64,000 bases of DNA from Amycolatopsis jejuensis (GCF_000717335.1 NZ_JNYZ01000005.1:62001-126000); one strand, 5' to 3'; shown: positions 16,709 to 26,022, counted from the stretch's first letter. The notes: generated from the sequence alone by a model not told the origin. Program-made: numbers and translations.

Positions 16709-17425
16709 ATGCGACTCGACCTTGCGGGTAAGGCCGTGCTGATCACGGGTGCCGGGTCCGGGATCGGGCTGGCGTGCGCTCGCGCGTTCCTCGCCGAGGG
16801 GGCTCGGGTGGGGATGGTCGATCGGGTTGCGCCGCCGTTGCTGCCGGGAGAGGTGGTGGTGGCGCGTGCTGATGTCACCGATGAGACTGAGGTCGCGGAG
16901 GCGGTGCGGGTTGTTGCGGAGTCTTTCGGCGGGTTGGACGTGGTGGTCGGCTGTGCCGGGGTGTCGGGGCCGGTCGGCCGGGCGCTCGCGGACACCAGCG
17001 CGGCTGATTTTGCCGCGGTGCTCGCGGTGAACGTGACCGGGCAGTTTCTGGTCGCGAAGCATGCGCGGCCGTGGTTGGGGCGGGGGAGCGCAATGGTGTT
17101 CCTGGCGAGTGACTCGGCGTTCGTGGCCGCGCCGGGGATGGTGCCGTACTGCGCTTCGAAGGGTGCGGTGGTATCGCTGACCAGAGCACTTTCCGTTGAA
17201 TTCGATGACGTGCGGGTCAACTGTGTGTGTCCGTCAGTGGTGGATACGCCAATGGCCCGTGGCGATCTCGGCGACGTGCTCGACGACCCGGCGTTTCCAG
17301 TGCAGGCGGCCGACGACGTCGCTCAGCACGTGCTGTACCTGGCCTCCGCGCGTTCTCGGACGGTGGATGGACAGGCTGTGCTTGCCGACTTCGGCATGTC
17401 GGCGCGGTCCGGTTTTCCTGCTTGA
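16709..17425 (+). CDS. SDR-family NAD(P)-dependent oxidoreductase
   Basis: 238 residues. TGAGSGIG (residues 13-20) binds the nucleotide, an NNAG-like GCAG follows, and the catalytic pair is Tyr147-Lys151 in YCASK. It is a classical short-chain dehydrogenase, substrate unknown. It is divergent from the amine oxidase (139 bases between starts) and followed 17 bases later by a second SDR, so the two are probably cotranscribed. Confidence 0.88.
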   Translation: MRLDLAGKAVLITGAGSGIGLACARAFLAEGARVGMVDRVAPPLLPGEVVVARADVTDETEVAEAVRVVAESFGGLDVVVGCAGVSGPVGRALADTSAADFAAVLAVNVTGQFLVAKHARPWLGRGSAMVFLASDSAFVAAPGMVPYCASKGAVVSLTRALSVEFDDVRVNCVCPSVVDTPMARGDLGDVLDDPAFPVQAADDVAQHVLYLASARSRTVDGQAVLADFGMSARSGFPA

Positions 17426-17442
17426 TCGGCGAAAGGGTGGCG

Positions 17443-18246
17443 ATGGTGGAGATGCGGGACAGGGTCGTTGCGATCACTGGTGGTGGTACCGGGATCGGGG
17501 CGGCGGTGGCTCGGCGGTATGCCGGAGAAGGGGCTCAGGTGGTGGTGCTTGGGCGTCGGCGCGAGCCGCTAGAGAAGGTGTCCGCGGAAACCGGTGCACA
17601 CGTGATCGCGTGTGACGCCAGTGTGCGGGCCGAGGCCGAAGACGCGATTGCGGAGATCGCCGGGAAGTACGGGCGGTTGGATGTGATCGTGGCGAACGCG
17701 GGTGGGCATGGGTTGTCGTCGGTGACCGACACCAGCGACGACGAGTGGGAGACGGCCATGCGCTCGAACCTCTCGAGCGCGTTCGTGTTCTGCCGGGCGG
17801 GGTTGCCGTCACTGGTCGAGAGCGGCGGGCAGGTGGTGATCGTGTCCTCGCTGGCGGGGCTGTTCGCCGGTCCGAACGTGGCGGGGTACACGGTCGCGAA
17901 GCATGCGCTGATCGGCCTGACGCGCTCCATCGCCCGGGACTATGGGCCCCGAGGCGTACGCGCGAACGCGGTGTGCCCTGGCTGGGTCCGCACCCCGATG
18001 GCGGACGGGGAGATGGACCAGTTCGCCACCGCAGCGGGTTTCGACGGCGGTCATGACGAGGGGTACCGCCGCGTAACGGCCGAGGTGCCGCTCCGCCGCG
18101 CCGCGGAGCCGTCGGAGATTGCTTCCATCGTGCGGTTTCTGGGCTCTTCGGAGTCGTCGTACATCACCGGCGCCGTGCTGGTCGCCGACGGCGGGGCACA
18201 TGCGGTGGACCTGCCGACGCTGGCCTTCGAGCGGGCCGGGATGTGA
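17443..18246 (+). CDS. SDR-family NAD(P)-dependent oxidoreductase
   Basis: 267 residues. TGGGTGIG (12-19), NAG in VIVANAGGHG, and the catalytic Tyr149-Lys153 in YTVAK with an upstream serine in VIVSSLAG. The ATG at 17443 has GAAAGGGTGG before it; a second ATG three codons later is possible. It shares little sequence with the preceding SDR beyond family motifs. The position suggests the pair handles alcohol/ketone steps in the amine catabolic region, but this is inferred from context only. Confidence 0.88.
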   Translation: MVEMRDRVVAITGGGTGIGAAVARRYAGEGAQVVVLGRRREPLEKVSAETGAHVIACDASVRAEAEDAIAEIAGKYGRLDVIVANAGGHGLSSVTDTSDDEWETAMRSNLSSAFVFCRAGLPSLVESGGQVVIVSSLAGLFAGPNVAGYTVAKHALIGLTRSIARDYGPRGVRANAVCPGWVRTPMADGEMDQFATAAGFDGGHDEGYRRVTAEVPLRRAAEPSEIASIVRFLGSSESSYITGAVLVADGGAHAVDLPTLAFERAGM

Positions 18247-18249
18247 CGG

Positions 18250-19158
18250 TTACTGCCATGAGCGTTGGCTGAGCCGCCATCGTTGCGGTGTGATCGCGTA
18301 CCGGTCGCGGAAACGGCGGACCAGGTAGGTGGCGTCACGGAGGCCGGTTTGCGCCGCGACCACTCCGAGCGGCAGATCGGTGTCCCGCAGCATTCGGCGG
18401 ACCTCGGTCATCCGGCGTTCGGTGATCCACTCCAGCAGCGGCCTCCCGGTGCGCTCGCGGATCACCGTCGTGAGGTGACCCGGGGTGTAGCCGAGCGACC
18501 GGGCGACGTCGCCGGCCGAGATCGGGTCGCGGAAGGTTTCCTCGATTTTCTCGAACACCTGCGTCACGAGCGGGTCCGGCGGGGTGGGCGCGGTGGCGAC
18601 CAGCCGGGCGGCGGCGACCAGGAGGCGGGTGAGCAGGGCAGCGACTGCTTCGCGGGACCCGAGCCGTCCCGGGTCGGCGAGCTCTTCCGCCAGTTCGGTG
18701 AGCCACGCGCTCCAGCGCGCCCGGTCCGGGACGGCGACGCGGCCCTGCCCGGCGCCGGCGGCGAACATCGCGAGCAGCGGGTGGTTTGCCCAGGTCAGCG
18801 GGGAGATCGCGGTGAGCGCGGGCACGGCGTCCGGCGTGAAGGCGACCGCCCATGCCCGGCAGCGGACCAGCGTCGAGACGGTCGAGACTCCGACGACCTG
18901 GCCCGGCGGTACGGCATGCACGTCACCCGCTCGCAGCAGCCGCTCGGTGCCGTCGGTCACGAACGAGCCCTCGCCCTCGGAGACGTACACCAACACGAGG
19001 AAATCGTGCGCATGGCGGTGATCCGGGGGAAGGTCGGCGTGGCTGTCGAAGCGGACCACCGAAACCGGCGGCGCACCCGGACGTTGCGCATAGCGGTACA
19101 CCGGCGTCCCGTCCCGCCGGACCGTGCGCAAATGGGAACCGTCCGACAAAAGTCCCAT
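18250..19158 (-). CDS. AraC-family transcriptional regulator with cupin N-terminus
   Basis: 302 residues. The N-terminal part (about 35-95) has cupin-like HRHAHDFLVLVYVSEGEGSF and RAGDVHAVPPGQ. The C-terminal 100 residues hold two helix-turn-helix units: PISAGDVARSLGYTPGHLTTVIRERTG, then LGVVAAQTGLRDATYLVRRF. Proteins of this build usually bind a small ligand and activate a neighbouring operon. It converges on the SDR pair with only 3 bases between, so the likely targets are those genes or the divergent methyltransferase side. Confidence 0.88.
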   Translation of the reverse strand: MGLLSDGSHLRTVRRDGTPVYRYAQRPGAPPVSVVRFDSHADLPPDHRHAHDFLVLVYVSEGEGSFVTDGTERLLRAGDVHAVPPGQVVGVSTVSTLVRCRAWAVAFTPDAVPALTAISPLTWANHPLLAMFAAGAGQGRVAVPDRARWSAWLTELAEELADPGRLGSREAVAALLTRLLVAAARLVATAPTPPDPLVTQVFEKIEETFRDPISAGDVARSLGYTPGHLTTVIRERTGRPLLEWITERRMTEVRRMLRDTDLPLGVVAAQTGLRDATYLVRRFRDRYAITPQRWRLSQRSWQ

Positions 19159-19238
19159 GCTCTCCTACGTTCGTGCTGTTGGTGACCCGCAAGATGTCCA
19201 ATGCTGGTGTACCACAGGCACCGCACCGGGAGAAGCTG

Positions 19239-19925
19239 ATGACGAGCGACGTTCGCATACTGGATCACCGCACCCCGGAGGAGCGCACCCGCTCCTTCCT
19301 GCCCGGCATGGGCAAGACCTGGCTCCTGCCGTTCTACGACGTCTTCACCCGCGCGGCAGGCATCCGCGTGCTGCACGAACGGGCCGCCGAACTGGCCGGG
19401 GTCGCGCCCGGCGCGGTGGTCGTCGACGTCGGTTGCGGCACCGGCAACCTGTCACTCACGCTCCTCGCGGCTCAGCCGGGCGCGCAGGTCACCGGCCTCG
19501 ACCCGGACGGCGACAGCCTCCGCCGGGCCGCTCGCAAGGCGCGCCGCCGCGGGGTCTCCCTCACGCTCGTCCAGGGATACGCCGACCGGATCCCCGGCGC
19601 GGACGGTTCGCTGGACCACGTCGTTTCGTCTCTGGCGCTGCACCACATCGACGACGAGGGCCGGGCCGGGTTTGCCCGGGACGCGCTGCGTGCCCTGCGG
19701 CCGGGCGGGAAGGTCACCATTGCGGATTTCGGTGGACCCGGGGACACCCATCGCCACGGCCGAGTCGCCCACCGCCCGGTTGTGGCCCGCAACCACAGCG
19801 GCGGCATCCTCGCGCTCCTGAGTGAAGCCGGCTTCGCCGACGTCCACGAAGCCGCGCATTTCGACCACCGGTTCGGCCGGGTCACCTTCGTGCAGGCCAC
19901 CCGGCCTCAGCTCGTGCCAAGGTAG
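19239..19925 (+). CDS. Class I SAM-dependent methyltransferase
   Basis: 228 residues. VVVDVGCGTGNLSL is motif I, GLDPDG motif II, and HHIDDEGRAGF with RPGGKVTIADFG the later motifs of the class I fold. The ATG at 19239 has GGGAGAAG 3-10 bases upstream; the frame is open further upstream without a better start. Substrate unknown. It is divergent from the AraC gene and overlaps the end of the convergent livF-type gene by 19 bases. Confidence 0.8.
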   Translation: MTSDVRILDHRTPEERTRSFLPGMGKTWLLPFYDVFTRAAGIRVLHERAAELAGVAPGAVVVDVGCGTGNLSLTLLAAQPGAQVTGLDPDGDSLRRAARKARRRGVSLTLVQGYADRIPGADGSLDHVVSSLALHHIDDEGRAGFARDALRALRPGGKVTIADFGGPGDTHRHGRVAHRPVVARNHSGGILALLSEAGFADVHEAAHFDHRFGRVTFVQATRPQLVPR

Positions 19926-20602
19926 GCGGCGTGGAGGGTCGCCGGGGCGTCGAGCAGGGGTTGCGCGGCTCCGGTGTACGTGACTCGGCCCGACGACACC
20001 ACGAGTGCCTCCTGTGCCACCCGCAATGCCAGGTTGGTGAATTGTTCCACCAGCAGGATTGCCGCCCCGGCCGAAGCGAATTCCGTCACCGCCGGAAGCA
20101 GCCGCGTGAAGACGGCGGGAGCCAGCCCCAGCGACATTTCGTCGATCAGCAGGAAAGCTGGTTTTGCGGCGAAGGCCCGGCCCAGTACCACCATTTGCTG
20201 CTCCCCGCCGGACAGCAACGCGGCAGGCGAGTCCCGGCGTTTCTCCAATTCCGGGAACAATGCCAATACCTCGTCGACGGCCGCGGGAGTACGTGCGGTC
20301 AGGCGGAGGTTTTCCAGCACGGTTAGGCCCGCGAACACCGCGCGTCCCTGTTCCACGTGGGCCATTCCCAACCGTGCGCGGGCGACGCGGGAATGCCGGG
20401 TGATGTCGGTGTGTCCGATGTGGATGGATCCGCGCGCCGGCCCGATCACGCCGGACAACGCTTCCAGCAGGCTGGTTTTCCCGGCACCGTTCGGGCCGAC
20501 CAAAGCGGTGATCTTGCCTGGCTCCAGCGTCAGCCCGACGTCCGCGATCACCGGCCCGGCGCCGCGCGTCACGGTCAGGTTTTCGATCCGAAGCGTGCTC
20601 AC
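19907..20602 (-). CDS. livF: Branched-chain-amino-acid-type ABC transporter ATPase (LivF)
   Basis: 231 residues. Walker A GPNGAGKTS, signature LLSGGEQQM, Walker B LLIDEMSLGL and the LivF-type ending are present. The GTG start at 20602 overlaps the stop of the upstream fused gene (GTGA). It is the last gene of a six-gene operon 25565 to 19907 that imports an organic solute. The Liv family also carries aromatic acids, amides and other small molecules, and the surrounding genes suggest something other than branched-chain amino acids. Confidence 0.9.
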   Translation of the reverse strand: MSTLRIENLTVTRGAGPVIADVGLTLEPGKITALVGPNGAGKTSLLEALSGVIGPARGSIHIGHTDITRHSRVARARLGMAHVEQGRAVFAGLTVLENLRLTARTPAAVDEVLALFPELEKRRDSPAALLSGGEQQMVVLGRAFAAKPAFLLIDEMSLGLAPAVFTRLLPAVTEFASAGAAILLVEQFTNLALRVAQEALVVSSGRVTYTGAAQPLLDAPATLHAAYLGTS

Positions 20603-22317
20603 AGCATCTCCGTTTCGCCGAGGTACGCCTTCAGCACTGCCGGATCGGCCAGTACCTCGGCTTGCGGGCCGCTGGCCAGTACCTCGCCGAAGTCGAGCAC
20701 GGTCAGGGTGTCGCACACCGACCGCACCAGGTCCAGGTCGTGTTCGATGATCAGTACTGACACGCCGAACCGGGCCGGTACCTGGCGCAGGCGCTCGCCG
20801 AAGGCGACGTGTTCCTCGTGCGGCAGTCCGGCCGCTGGTTCGTCCAGCAGCAGTACCTGCGGTTTTGCCATCAGGTGACCGACCACCTCGACCAGGCGCC
20901 GCGCGCCCACGTCCACTCTGTCCAGCGGGGTCGTGGGCGGTGGGCAGCCGAAGAACTCCAGGGCGCTCGCGATTTCCGCGGCTGCCGGGCGACGGCGGGC
21001 GACGAAACGTACGTAGGCTTCGATGGTCAGGCCGACCGGTACTCGGTCCTGCTGGAAGGTGCGGCGCAGGCCGGACCTGGCTCGCCGGGTCGGGCTTCCG
21101 GTCAGTGGGCGGCCGGAGAGGTCCACGCTTCCGGAAGCTTGGGGCAGGAAGCCGCTGATGGCGTCGACCAAAGTGGACTTTCCGGCGCCGTTCGGGCCGA
21201 TTACGCCCAATACTCCGCCCTTCGGCACGGCAAGGTCCACTCCGGACAGTGCCTTGACTTGACCGAAGGTGACGCTCAGGCCGCGGACTTCGAGTACCGC
21301 TTCCCCTGGCGGCAGTCGCGGTGGTTCGGAATCCAGCGCGGTGATTCGTACCCCGGCGCTGGCGCGCGATCGGCGGCGCCACAGTTCGCGGATTGCGGTA
21401 CCCAGGTTGCCGCGTCCGGCCAGTGCTTGAATACCGAGCAGGCCGAAGATCACGTAACCCCAGTCTTGCGGAATGCCCCACCGTTTCAGCAATTCCGGTA
21501 CCGCGACCCACAGCAGTGCACCGAAAATTGCCATGTCGATCAGGTGGGCGCCGGACATGATGGCGAGTACGTACAACGCCAAGGACTGCAGCGGGGCAAA
21601 GCTGGTCGGGAACGCGAAACCGACTTGTGCGGTCAGCAAGCCGCCGCTGATTCCGCCCAGGGTGGCGCTCACCGCGAAAGCGGAAAGCTTGGCGGTGCGG
21701 ACGCTTGCGCCCGCGGCGGCGGTACCGCGTTCGGAGAAGGACACTGCCGCCCAGCCGCTACCCCATGGTCCGCGGCGGAGGAAATGCACTGCCAGCGCGC
21801 AAATCACGAGTACGATCACGCACAGCAGGAAGAATGCGTTGTCGTCGGCGACCAGGGAAGGCCGGTCCACCGAAACGCCTTCGGTGGTGCCGGGGAATTG
21901 GATTTGCACTAGCGTGACGTCCGCGGCCGCGGCGAGTCCCAGCGTTACCACGGCAAGGTTGATCCCGCGTAGCCGCAGCGCGGGGAGTCCGATGAGGACA
22001 CCCACCACACCTGCGGCGAGACCGCCCAGCAGCAGCCAAAACAGGAAACCGCCGGGGGCGCCCGCGACATTCAGCGCGGACACCACCCAGGCCCCGATTG
22101 CGCCGAAAGTGAGCTGGCACAACGAGATCATCCCGGCGCTGCCGGTGACCACGCCGAGCCCGAGCAAGGCGATTCCGGCGACCACGACGCTCACCCCGAG
22201 GTAGGCGAAGTAGCCGTTGAGGCCCGCGCTCAGGCCGTAGCCGACGAGCACCGCGACCGCGGCCACGGCCAGCGGAATCCCCCAGCGGGACCACGCACTC
22301 CGTTCAGCGAGCCGCAT
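20599..22317 (-). CDS. livMG: Fused LivM permease-LivG ATPase
   Basis: 572 residues. Residues 1-310 are a LivM-type permease with about eight hydrophobic segments and the conserved LGLGVVTGSAGMISLCQLTFGAIGA region. Residues about 325-572 are a LivG-type ATPase with Walker A GPNGAGKST and Walker B VLLLDEPAAGL. The ABC signature is weak: in place of LSYGQ there is VDVGARRLVEV, so this half-site may be degenerate, with LivF supplying the good one. The start overlaps the upstream permease stop by 14 bases. Confidence 0.9.
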   Translation of the reverse strand: MRLAERSAWSRWGIPLAVAAVAVLVGYGLSAGLNGYFAYLGVSVVVAGIALLGLGVVTGSAGMISLCQLTFGAIGAWVVSALNVAGAPGGFLFWLLLGGLAAGVVGVLIGLPALRLRGINLAVVTLGLAAAADVTLVQIQFPGTTEGVSVDRPSLVADDNAFFLLCVIVLVICALAVHFLRRGPWGSGWAAVSFSERGTAAAGASVRTAKLSAFAVSATLGGISGGLLTAQVGFAFPTSFAPLQSLALYVLAIMSGAHLIDMAIFGALLWVAVPELLKRWGIPQDWGYVIFGLLGIQALAGRGNLGTAIRELWRRRSRASAGVRITALDSEPPRLPPGEAVLEVRGLSVTFGQVKALSGVDLAVPKGGVLGVIGPNGAGKSTLVDAISGFLPQASGSVDLSGRPLTGSPTRRARSGLRRTFQQDRVPVGLTIEAYVRFVARRRPAAAEIASALEFFGCPPPTTPLDRVDVGARRLVEVVGHLMAKPQVLLLDEPAAGLPHEEHVAFGERLRQVPARFGVSVLIIEHDLDLVRSVCDTLTVLDFGEVLASGPQAEVLADPAVLKAYLGETEML

Positions 22318-23164
22318 CCCACACCTCCTTGCGCTGGGACCACACGAGCAGTCCGACGATGGCCAGGAACGGCACGAAATTGCGGACGACCGACAGCTGG
22401 TCGACCTGCGCCAGCGCGCCTTGCAGCAAACCGAGCAGCAGGCCGCCGACGACCGCGAGGTCGAGCCTGCGGAACCCGCCGAGCAGCGCCGCCGCGGCGG
22501 CCGGGACGACGAGCATGGCCAGCGACGTCGCGTCGTTCGACTGCGACGGCGCGACGATCACGATGATGATCGTGCTGATCAGCCCGGTCGCGCCCCACAC
22601 GGCGGCGCTGAGCCGCTTCGCGGGGATGCCGAGCAGTTCGGCGGTGGTCGGCCGCTCCGACAGCGCACGCAGCGAAATCCCGACCGGCGTCCTGGTCAGC
22701 ACCAAGCGCGCGGCAAACGCGATCACCACCGCGATGGCGACGGTGACCACGGTGACCTGGCTGATCACCACCCCGCCGACGGTGAACGCCGGACCCGCCA
22801 GCACCGGCTGGAACGGCTGCGGTTTGTTGCCGAACAGGATGAACGACAGCGAGATCAGCAGAAGCAGCACGGCAACGGTGACCGCCGAGCGCGTCCCGGT
22901 GCCAGCCTCCGCGAGCCAGGTCGACACGACCCAGCCGATCGCCACGCTCAGCAGCCCGCCGAGCAGGACGCCGACGACCACCGCGAGCCATTCCGGAAAT
23001 CCACTGTGGACCGACAGTGCGACGGCGACGTAACTGCCGAACATCCCCGTGGCCGCCTGTGCGAAGTTGACCACCCGGACCAGCCGCGACATCAACGTCA
23101 GGCACACCGCCAGCACCGCGTACAGCCCGCCGGCGGCCAGCCCGGCCAGCGCTCCCTGCAGCAT
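22304..23164 (-). CDS. livH: Branched-chain-amino-acid-type ABC transporter permease (LivH)
   Basis: 286 residues, strongly hydrophobic throughout, starting LQGALAGLAAGGLYAVLAVCLTLM in the way LivH proteins do. VRVVNFAQAATGMFGSYV and GIPAKRLSAAVWG are family landmarks. It forms the membrane channel with the fused LivM part. It lies 31 bases after the binding-protein gene in the operon. Confidence 0.9.
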   Translation of the reverse strand: MLQGALAGLAAGGLYAVLAVCLTLMSRLVRVVNFAQAATGMFGSYVAVALSVHSGFPEWLAVVVGVLLGGLLSVAIGWVVSTWLAEAGTGTRSAVTVAVLLLLISLSFILFGNKPQPFQPVLAGPAFTVGGVVISQVTVVTVAIAVVIAFAARLVLTRTPVGISLRALSERPTTAELLGIPAKRLSAAVWGATGLISTIIIVIVAPSQSNDATSLAMLVVPAAAAALLGGFRRLDLAVVGGLLLGLLQGALAQVDQLSVVRNFVPFLAIVGLLVWSQRKEVWDAAR

Positions 23165-23195
23165 TGCAGTTCTCCTCGTTTCGGGCGGGTCCGGG

Positions 23196-24374
23196 CTACT
23201 GCCGGGGGATCCGCAGCCAGTCGGTTCCGTTGACCTGCCACCGGTTCGTGCCCGAGGCGAGCTTCACCGGCCAGCCCGCGATGTTGTCGTGGTGGGTCGG
23301 CCCGGTGCCGAACACATACGGCGTACCCACCATCGGATCGGTGATCGGCTCCATTTCGTGCAAGGCCTTGGTCACCGATTCACGCGTGATGTCGCCCTGA
23401 ATTCCCTCGATCACCTTCAGGAAGTACTTCGCCGCGAGGTACCCGCCCTGGCTGAAGGAGGTCAGCGGAATGTGGTTGCGGGTCATCAGGTCCCGCCATT
23501 CCTTGGTGCGCGGGCTCGCCGGGTCGGTGAACGGGTAGAACTCGGCGGGCACGTACACGCCTTGCCCCGCCTCGGAAACCGCCTGAGCGTACTGTTCACT
23601 GTAGACACTCGTGAGCAGCAGCCAGGTCACGTCCCGCCAGCCTTGCGCTTGCGCGGCTTTGAGCTGGCCGATGGAGTCCGGTTCGACCGGGTTCACCGTC
23701 ACCGCTTTGCATCCGGCAGCGCGGGCTTTCACGATGTAGGGTGTGTAGTCGGAACCGTTGTACGGCACGGTCGCATCGACGTACTTCAGCTTCTTGCCGG
23801 TGATCTTGGACCATTCGTCGATGGCCGCGCGGTAGTACGGCAGCGTGTTGCCCGCAATTTCCAGAAGCGCACAGATATTGTCCAGATGCAGCACTTCGGA
23901 GCCGTACAAGAGGGTCAGCGTCATGTCGTGAAACGGCCCGACGTTCGCCGGAGCGATGTTCGGGCTGGTGAAACACGACGGGTCCACGCCGATGCCGGAA
24001 ATCGAAAGGATCTTCTCCTGCTGGTAGTACTTGGCGTTGATCTGGCATTCGATCAGGCTGGACGAGCCGACCAGCGCGACCGCCTCGTCGCCGCCCACGA
24101 TCTCCCGCGCGGCCGCGGCAGCGGCAGCCGGATCGCCTTTGTCGTCGATGGCATGGTAGTCGATCTTCCGCCCGTGCACCCCGCCTGCCGCGTTCACCGC
24201 GTCGAACACCGCGCGGGCGGCCTGCGAGGATTCCGGGAAGGTGGCGGGCCCGCTGAGCGCGTTGACCGAGCCCACCACGATCGGGCCGTTCGGATCGGCG
24301 GTACCCGCGCATCCCGCCGCGACGAGCGTGACGAGCACGGCCGCGGCGAGCGCGGGCAGGAACTTTCTCTTCAT
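23196..24374 (-). CDS. ABC transporter substrate-binding lipoprotein (LivK type)
   Basis: 392 residues. The N-terminus is a lipoprotein signal: MKRK, a hydrophobic stretch, then the lipobox LVAAGC with Cys22. The mature part begins VVGSVNALSGPATF, as in periplasmic-binding-protein fold type I receptors of the Liv family. It captures the substrate outside the membrane. The ATG at 24374 is chosen for this signal; the longer frame is not plausible. The ligand is unknown; the linked MoaF-like and NTF2-like genes hint at an aromatic or amine-derived compound (inference). Confidence 0.9.
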   Translation of the reverse strand: MKRKFLPALAAAVLVTLVAAGCAGTADPNGPIVVGSVNALSGPATFPESSQAARAVFDAVNAAGGVHGRKIDYHAIDDKGDPAAAAAAAREIVGGDEAVALVGSSSLIECQINAKYYQQEKILSISGIGVDPSCFTSPNIAPANVGPFHDMTLTLLYGSEVLHLDNICALLEIAGNTLPYYRAAIDEWSKITGKKLKYVDATVPYNGSDYTPYIVKARAAGCKAVTVNPVEPDSIGQLKAAQAQGWRDVTWLLLTSVYSEQYAQAVSEAGQGVYVPAEFYPFTDPASPRTKEWRDLMTRNHIPLTSFSQGGYLAAKYFLKVIEGIQGDITRESVTKALHEMEPITDPMVGTPYVFGTGPTHHDNIAGWPVKLASGTNRWQVNGTDWLRIPRQ

Positions 24375-24409
24375 GGCTCGGCTTTCCGATCGGCGGGGAC
24401 TCAGGCGGG

Positions 24410-24796
24410 TCAGTCGGTGGCTGCGGCGACCGGGGCGGAATCGACGATCTGCTCGAAACTCGCCACCCGGTCCCCGTCGAACTTCCACACGTGTGCCACT
24501 CGAGCGGTGAACGCCTTGCCGGATCGGCGGTTCTTCCCCTGATAGGTGCCGATCCCAACCACTGTGTCCCCGGCGTCGAGCAGCGCGGACAGGGTGAAGG
24601 TGTAGCCGTCCCAATCGCGCGCAATTGCCGCGAAAACGTTGCGGCGCACAGATTCCGGTCCGGTGTAGGTTCCGGCGTACAGGAAACCGGCCGCCTCGGT
24701 CCACGTCGTTTCCGGCCCGATGGGGGCGAGCATCCCTTCGAGGTCGCCGCGGTCGCTTGCCGCGTAATGCGCGGTGATCACGTCCATATTGGACAC
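24410..24796 (-). CDS. NTF2/SnoaL-like small protein
   Basis: 128 residues with the cone-shaped NTF2-like pattern: YAASDRGDLEGMLAPIGPETTWTEA at the start and VAHVWKFDGDRVASFEQIVD near the end. Such proteins include ketosteroid isomerase, limonene epoxide hydrolase and polyketide cyclase relatives, and binding proteins. The GTG at 24796 is preferred over the ATG three codons later because AAGGAG stands 5 bases before it. Second gene of the Liv-type operon, 10 bases after the MoaF-like gene. Confidence 0.75.
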   Translation of the reverse strand: MSNMDVITAHYAASDRGDLEGMLAPIGPETTWTEAAGFLYAGTYTGPESVRRNVFAAIARDWDGYTFTLSALLDAGDTVVGIGTYQGKNRRSGKAFTARVAHVWKFDGDRVASFEQIVDSAPVAAATD

Positions 24797-24806
24797 TGGA
24801 ACTCCT

Positions 24807-25565
24807 TCAGACGGGCTGGACGTCGGGGTAGCTGATCGAGCCGAGCGGGTAGATGTGCCCGCCCGCGCGGGAATGCTCGGACCGGCCGTCGCCGGTGATG
24901 CCGAGGAACACGCCGGTGGTGCGCAATGCGTAACCGAGATCGTGCAGCCACACGCTGGCGACGGCGATCCGGAACTCGCGGAAGCAGAACAGGTACAGCC
25001 CGTCGGCGAACTTCCAGACCGTCGACAGGTCGACGTCGCCGTGCCCGCGCTGTACCCCCTCGACGCACTGCCAGCAGTAGCGTTCCGAAGATAGGTAGAC
25101 GTGCTCGTAAAGGTGATTCGGGCTGTAGCGGTACACATTCCGCTTGCCGATGAGGTCCCGCGACGGGCCGGGCGCCTCCCCGGTCGCGTCGCCGGTCGTC
25201 CCGGCGTGGAACGTCTGGGACACTCTGGGCGAGCCCGAACCGATCACCGACCGCACCGCCAGCGCGCGATGGGTGGTGGTGGAGTAGACCAGCGTCAGTG
25301 CTTCGCCTTCGACGCTCGTCATCGGCAGATTGACGAAGAAGACGTCCGGGCGCACGGCGACAGCGTCGTACGGATCCTCGACGCCGTTGCAGGTCAGCCG
25401 TTCGCTGTCGAGGAACTGCAGTGCGAGTTGCTCGCCGCCGTCGAGCGTGACAGTGACCGCCTGTCCGGTAAGATCAACGCCGGGCAGGCGGAAGGTGTCG
25501 ATGCCGGCGGCGAACTCGTCGTAGGTGCGCCATTCGTCAGGCGTAGCGTCGGACATGCCCCTCAT
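24807..25565 (-). CDS. MoaF-like family protein, second paralogue
   Basis: 252 residues. It shares with the protein at 13924-14688 the motifs VYSTTTHRALAVRSVIG, RNVYRYSPNHLYEHVYLSSERYCWQC and LYLFCFREFRIAVASV, so the two are paralogues of one family. Here it is the first gene of the operon that encodes the Liv-type transporter. An ATG three codons further in is an alternative start. The repeated link of this family to amine oxidase in one operon and to an importer in another suggests a role in handling one class of substrate, such as amines. Confidence 0.78.
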   Translation of the reverse strand: MRGMSDATPDEWRTYDEFAAGIDTFRLPGVDLTGQAVTVTLDGGEQLALQFLDSERLTCNGVEDPYDAVAVRPDVFFVNLPMTSVEGEALTLVYSTTTHRALAVRSVIGSGSPRVSQTFHAGTTGDATGEAPGPSRDLIGKRNVYRYSPNHLYEHVYLSSERYCWQCVEGVQRGHGDVDLSTVWKFADGLYLFCFREFRIAVASVWLHDLGYALRTTGVFLGITGDGRSEHSRAGGHIYPLGSISYPDVQPV

Positions 25566-26022
25566 GCTCGCCGCGCCCCGGCCGCGGAGCGAACGTTCGT
25601 GCGCTGGCGGGCAACACCCGGACGCTCGCGGTCAACAGCCGTGTGTGGCTAAGCCGCTTCTAATGACCCTCATCTGCCAACCTACCGTGATCGACATGTG
25701 TGCTGACAAGAACGCTCAGAGGGACGCTAACGCTGTTGAGGCGGGGCCGTGACCGGAGAATGACTCGTACGCGCGATTGTCGCGGGTACCGGAGAACGGT
25801 CTGTTGGAAATCGAGACTCAGCACGTCGACAACGACAAGGTCATTGACCGGTTGGGCGGTGCGCTGGGCCCGGCTCTGGATGACGGGATGTCGGCGTGGC
25901 GCAAGGGCTGTATCGGTGCCAGACCTGAGGCCGCAGCAATGCCCGCCGTACGATGCGGGCGGTTATGCGGGACTACATCACCTCGTCGCTTTCCGTCCGA
26001 TGTCAAATCACCCTGACCGCGG
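25566..26022. other. Gene-poor lower-GC interval
   Basis: No convincing gene. Short frames exist, for example 25777-26016 (+), but they lack ribosome-binding sites and family resemblance. G+C falls below that of the neighbours from about 25640 onward. The first about 70 bases probably hold the promoter of the MoaF/Liv operon. Confidence 0.5.

Noticed and set aside
25777..26016. 79-codon frame in the lower-GC interval
   Set aside because: No ribosome-binding site, no family resemblance and out-of-character codon use; left as unassigned.
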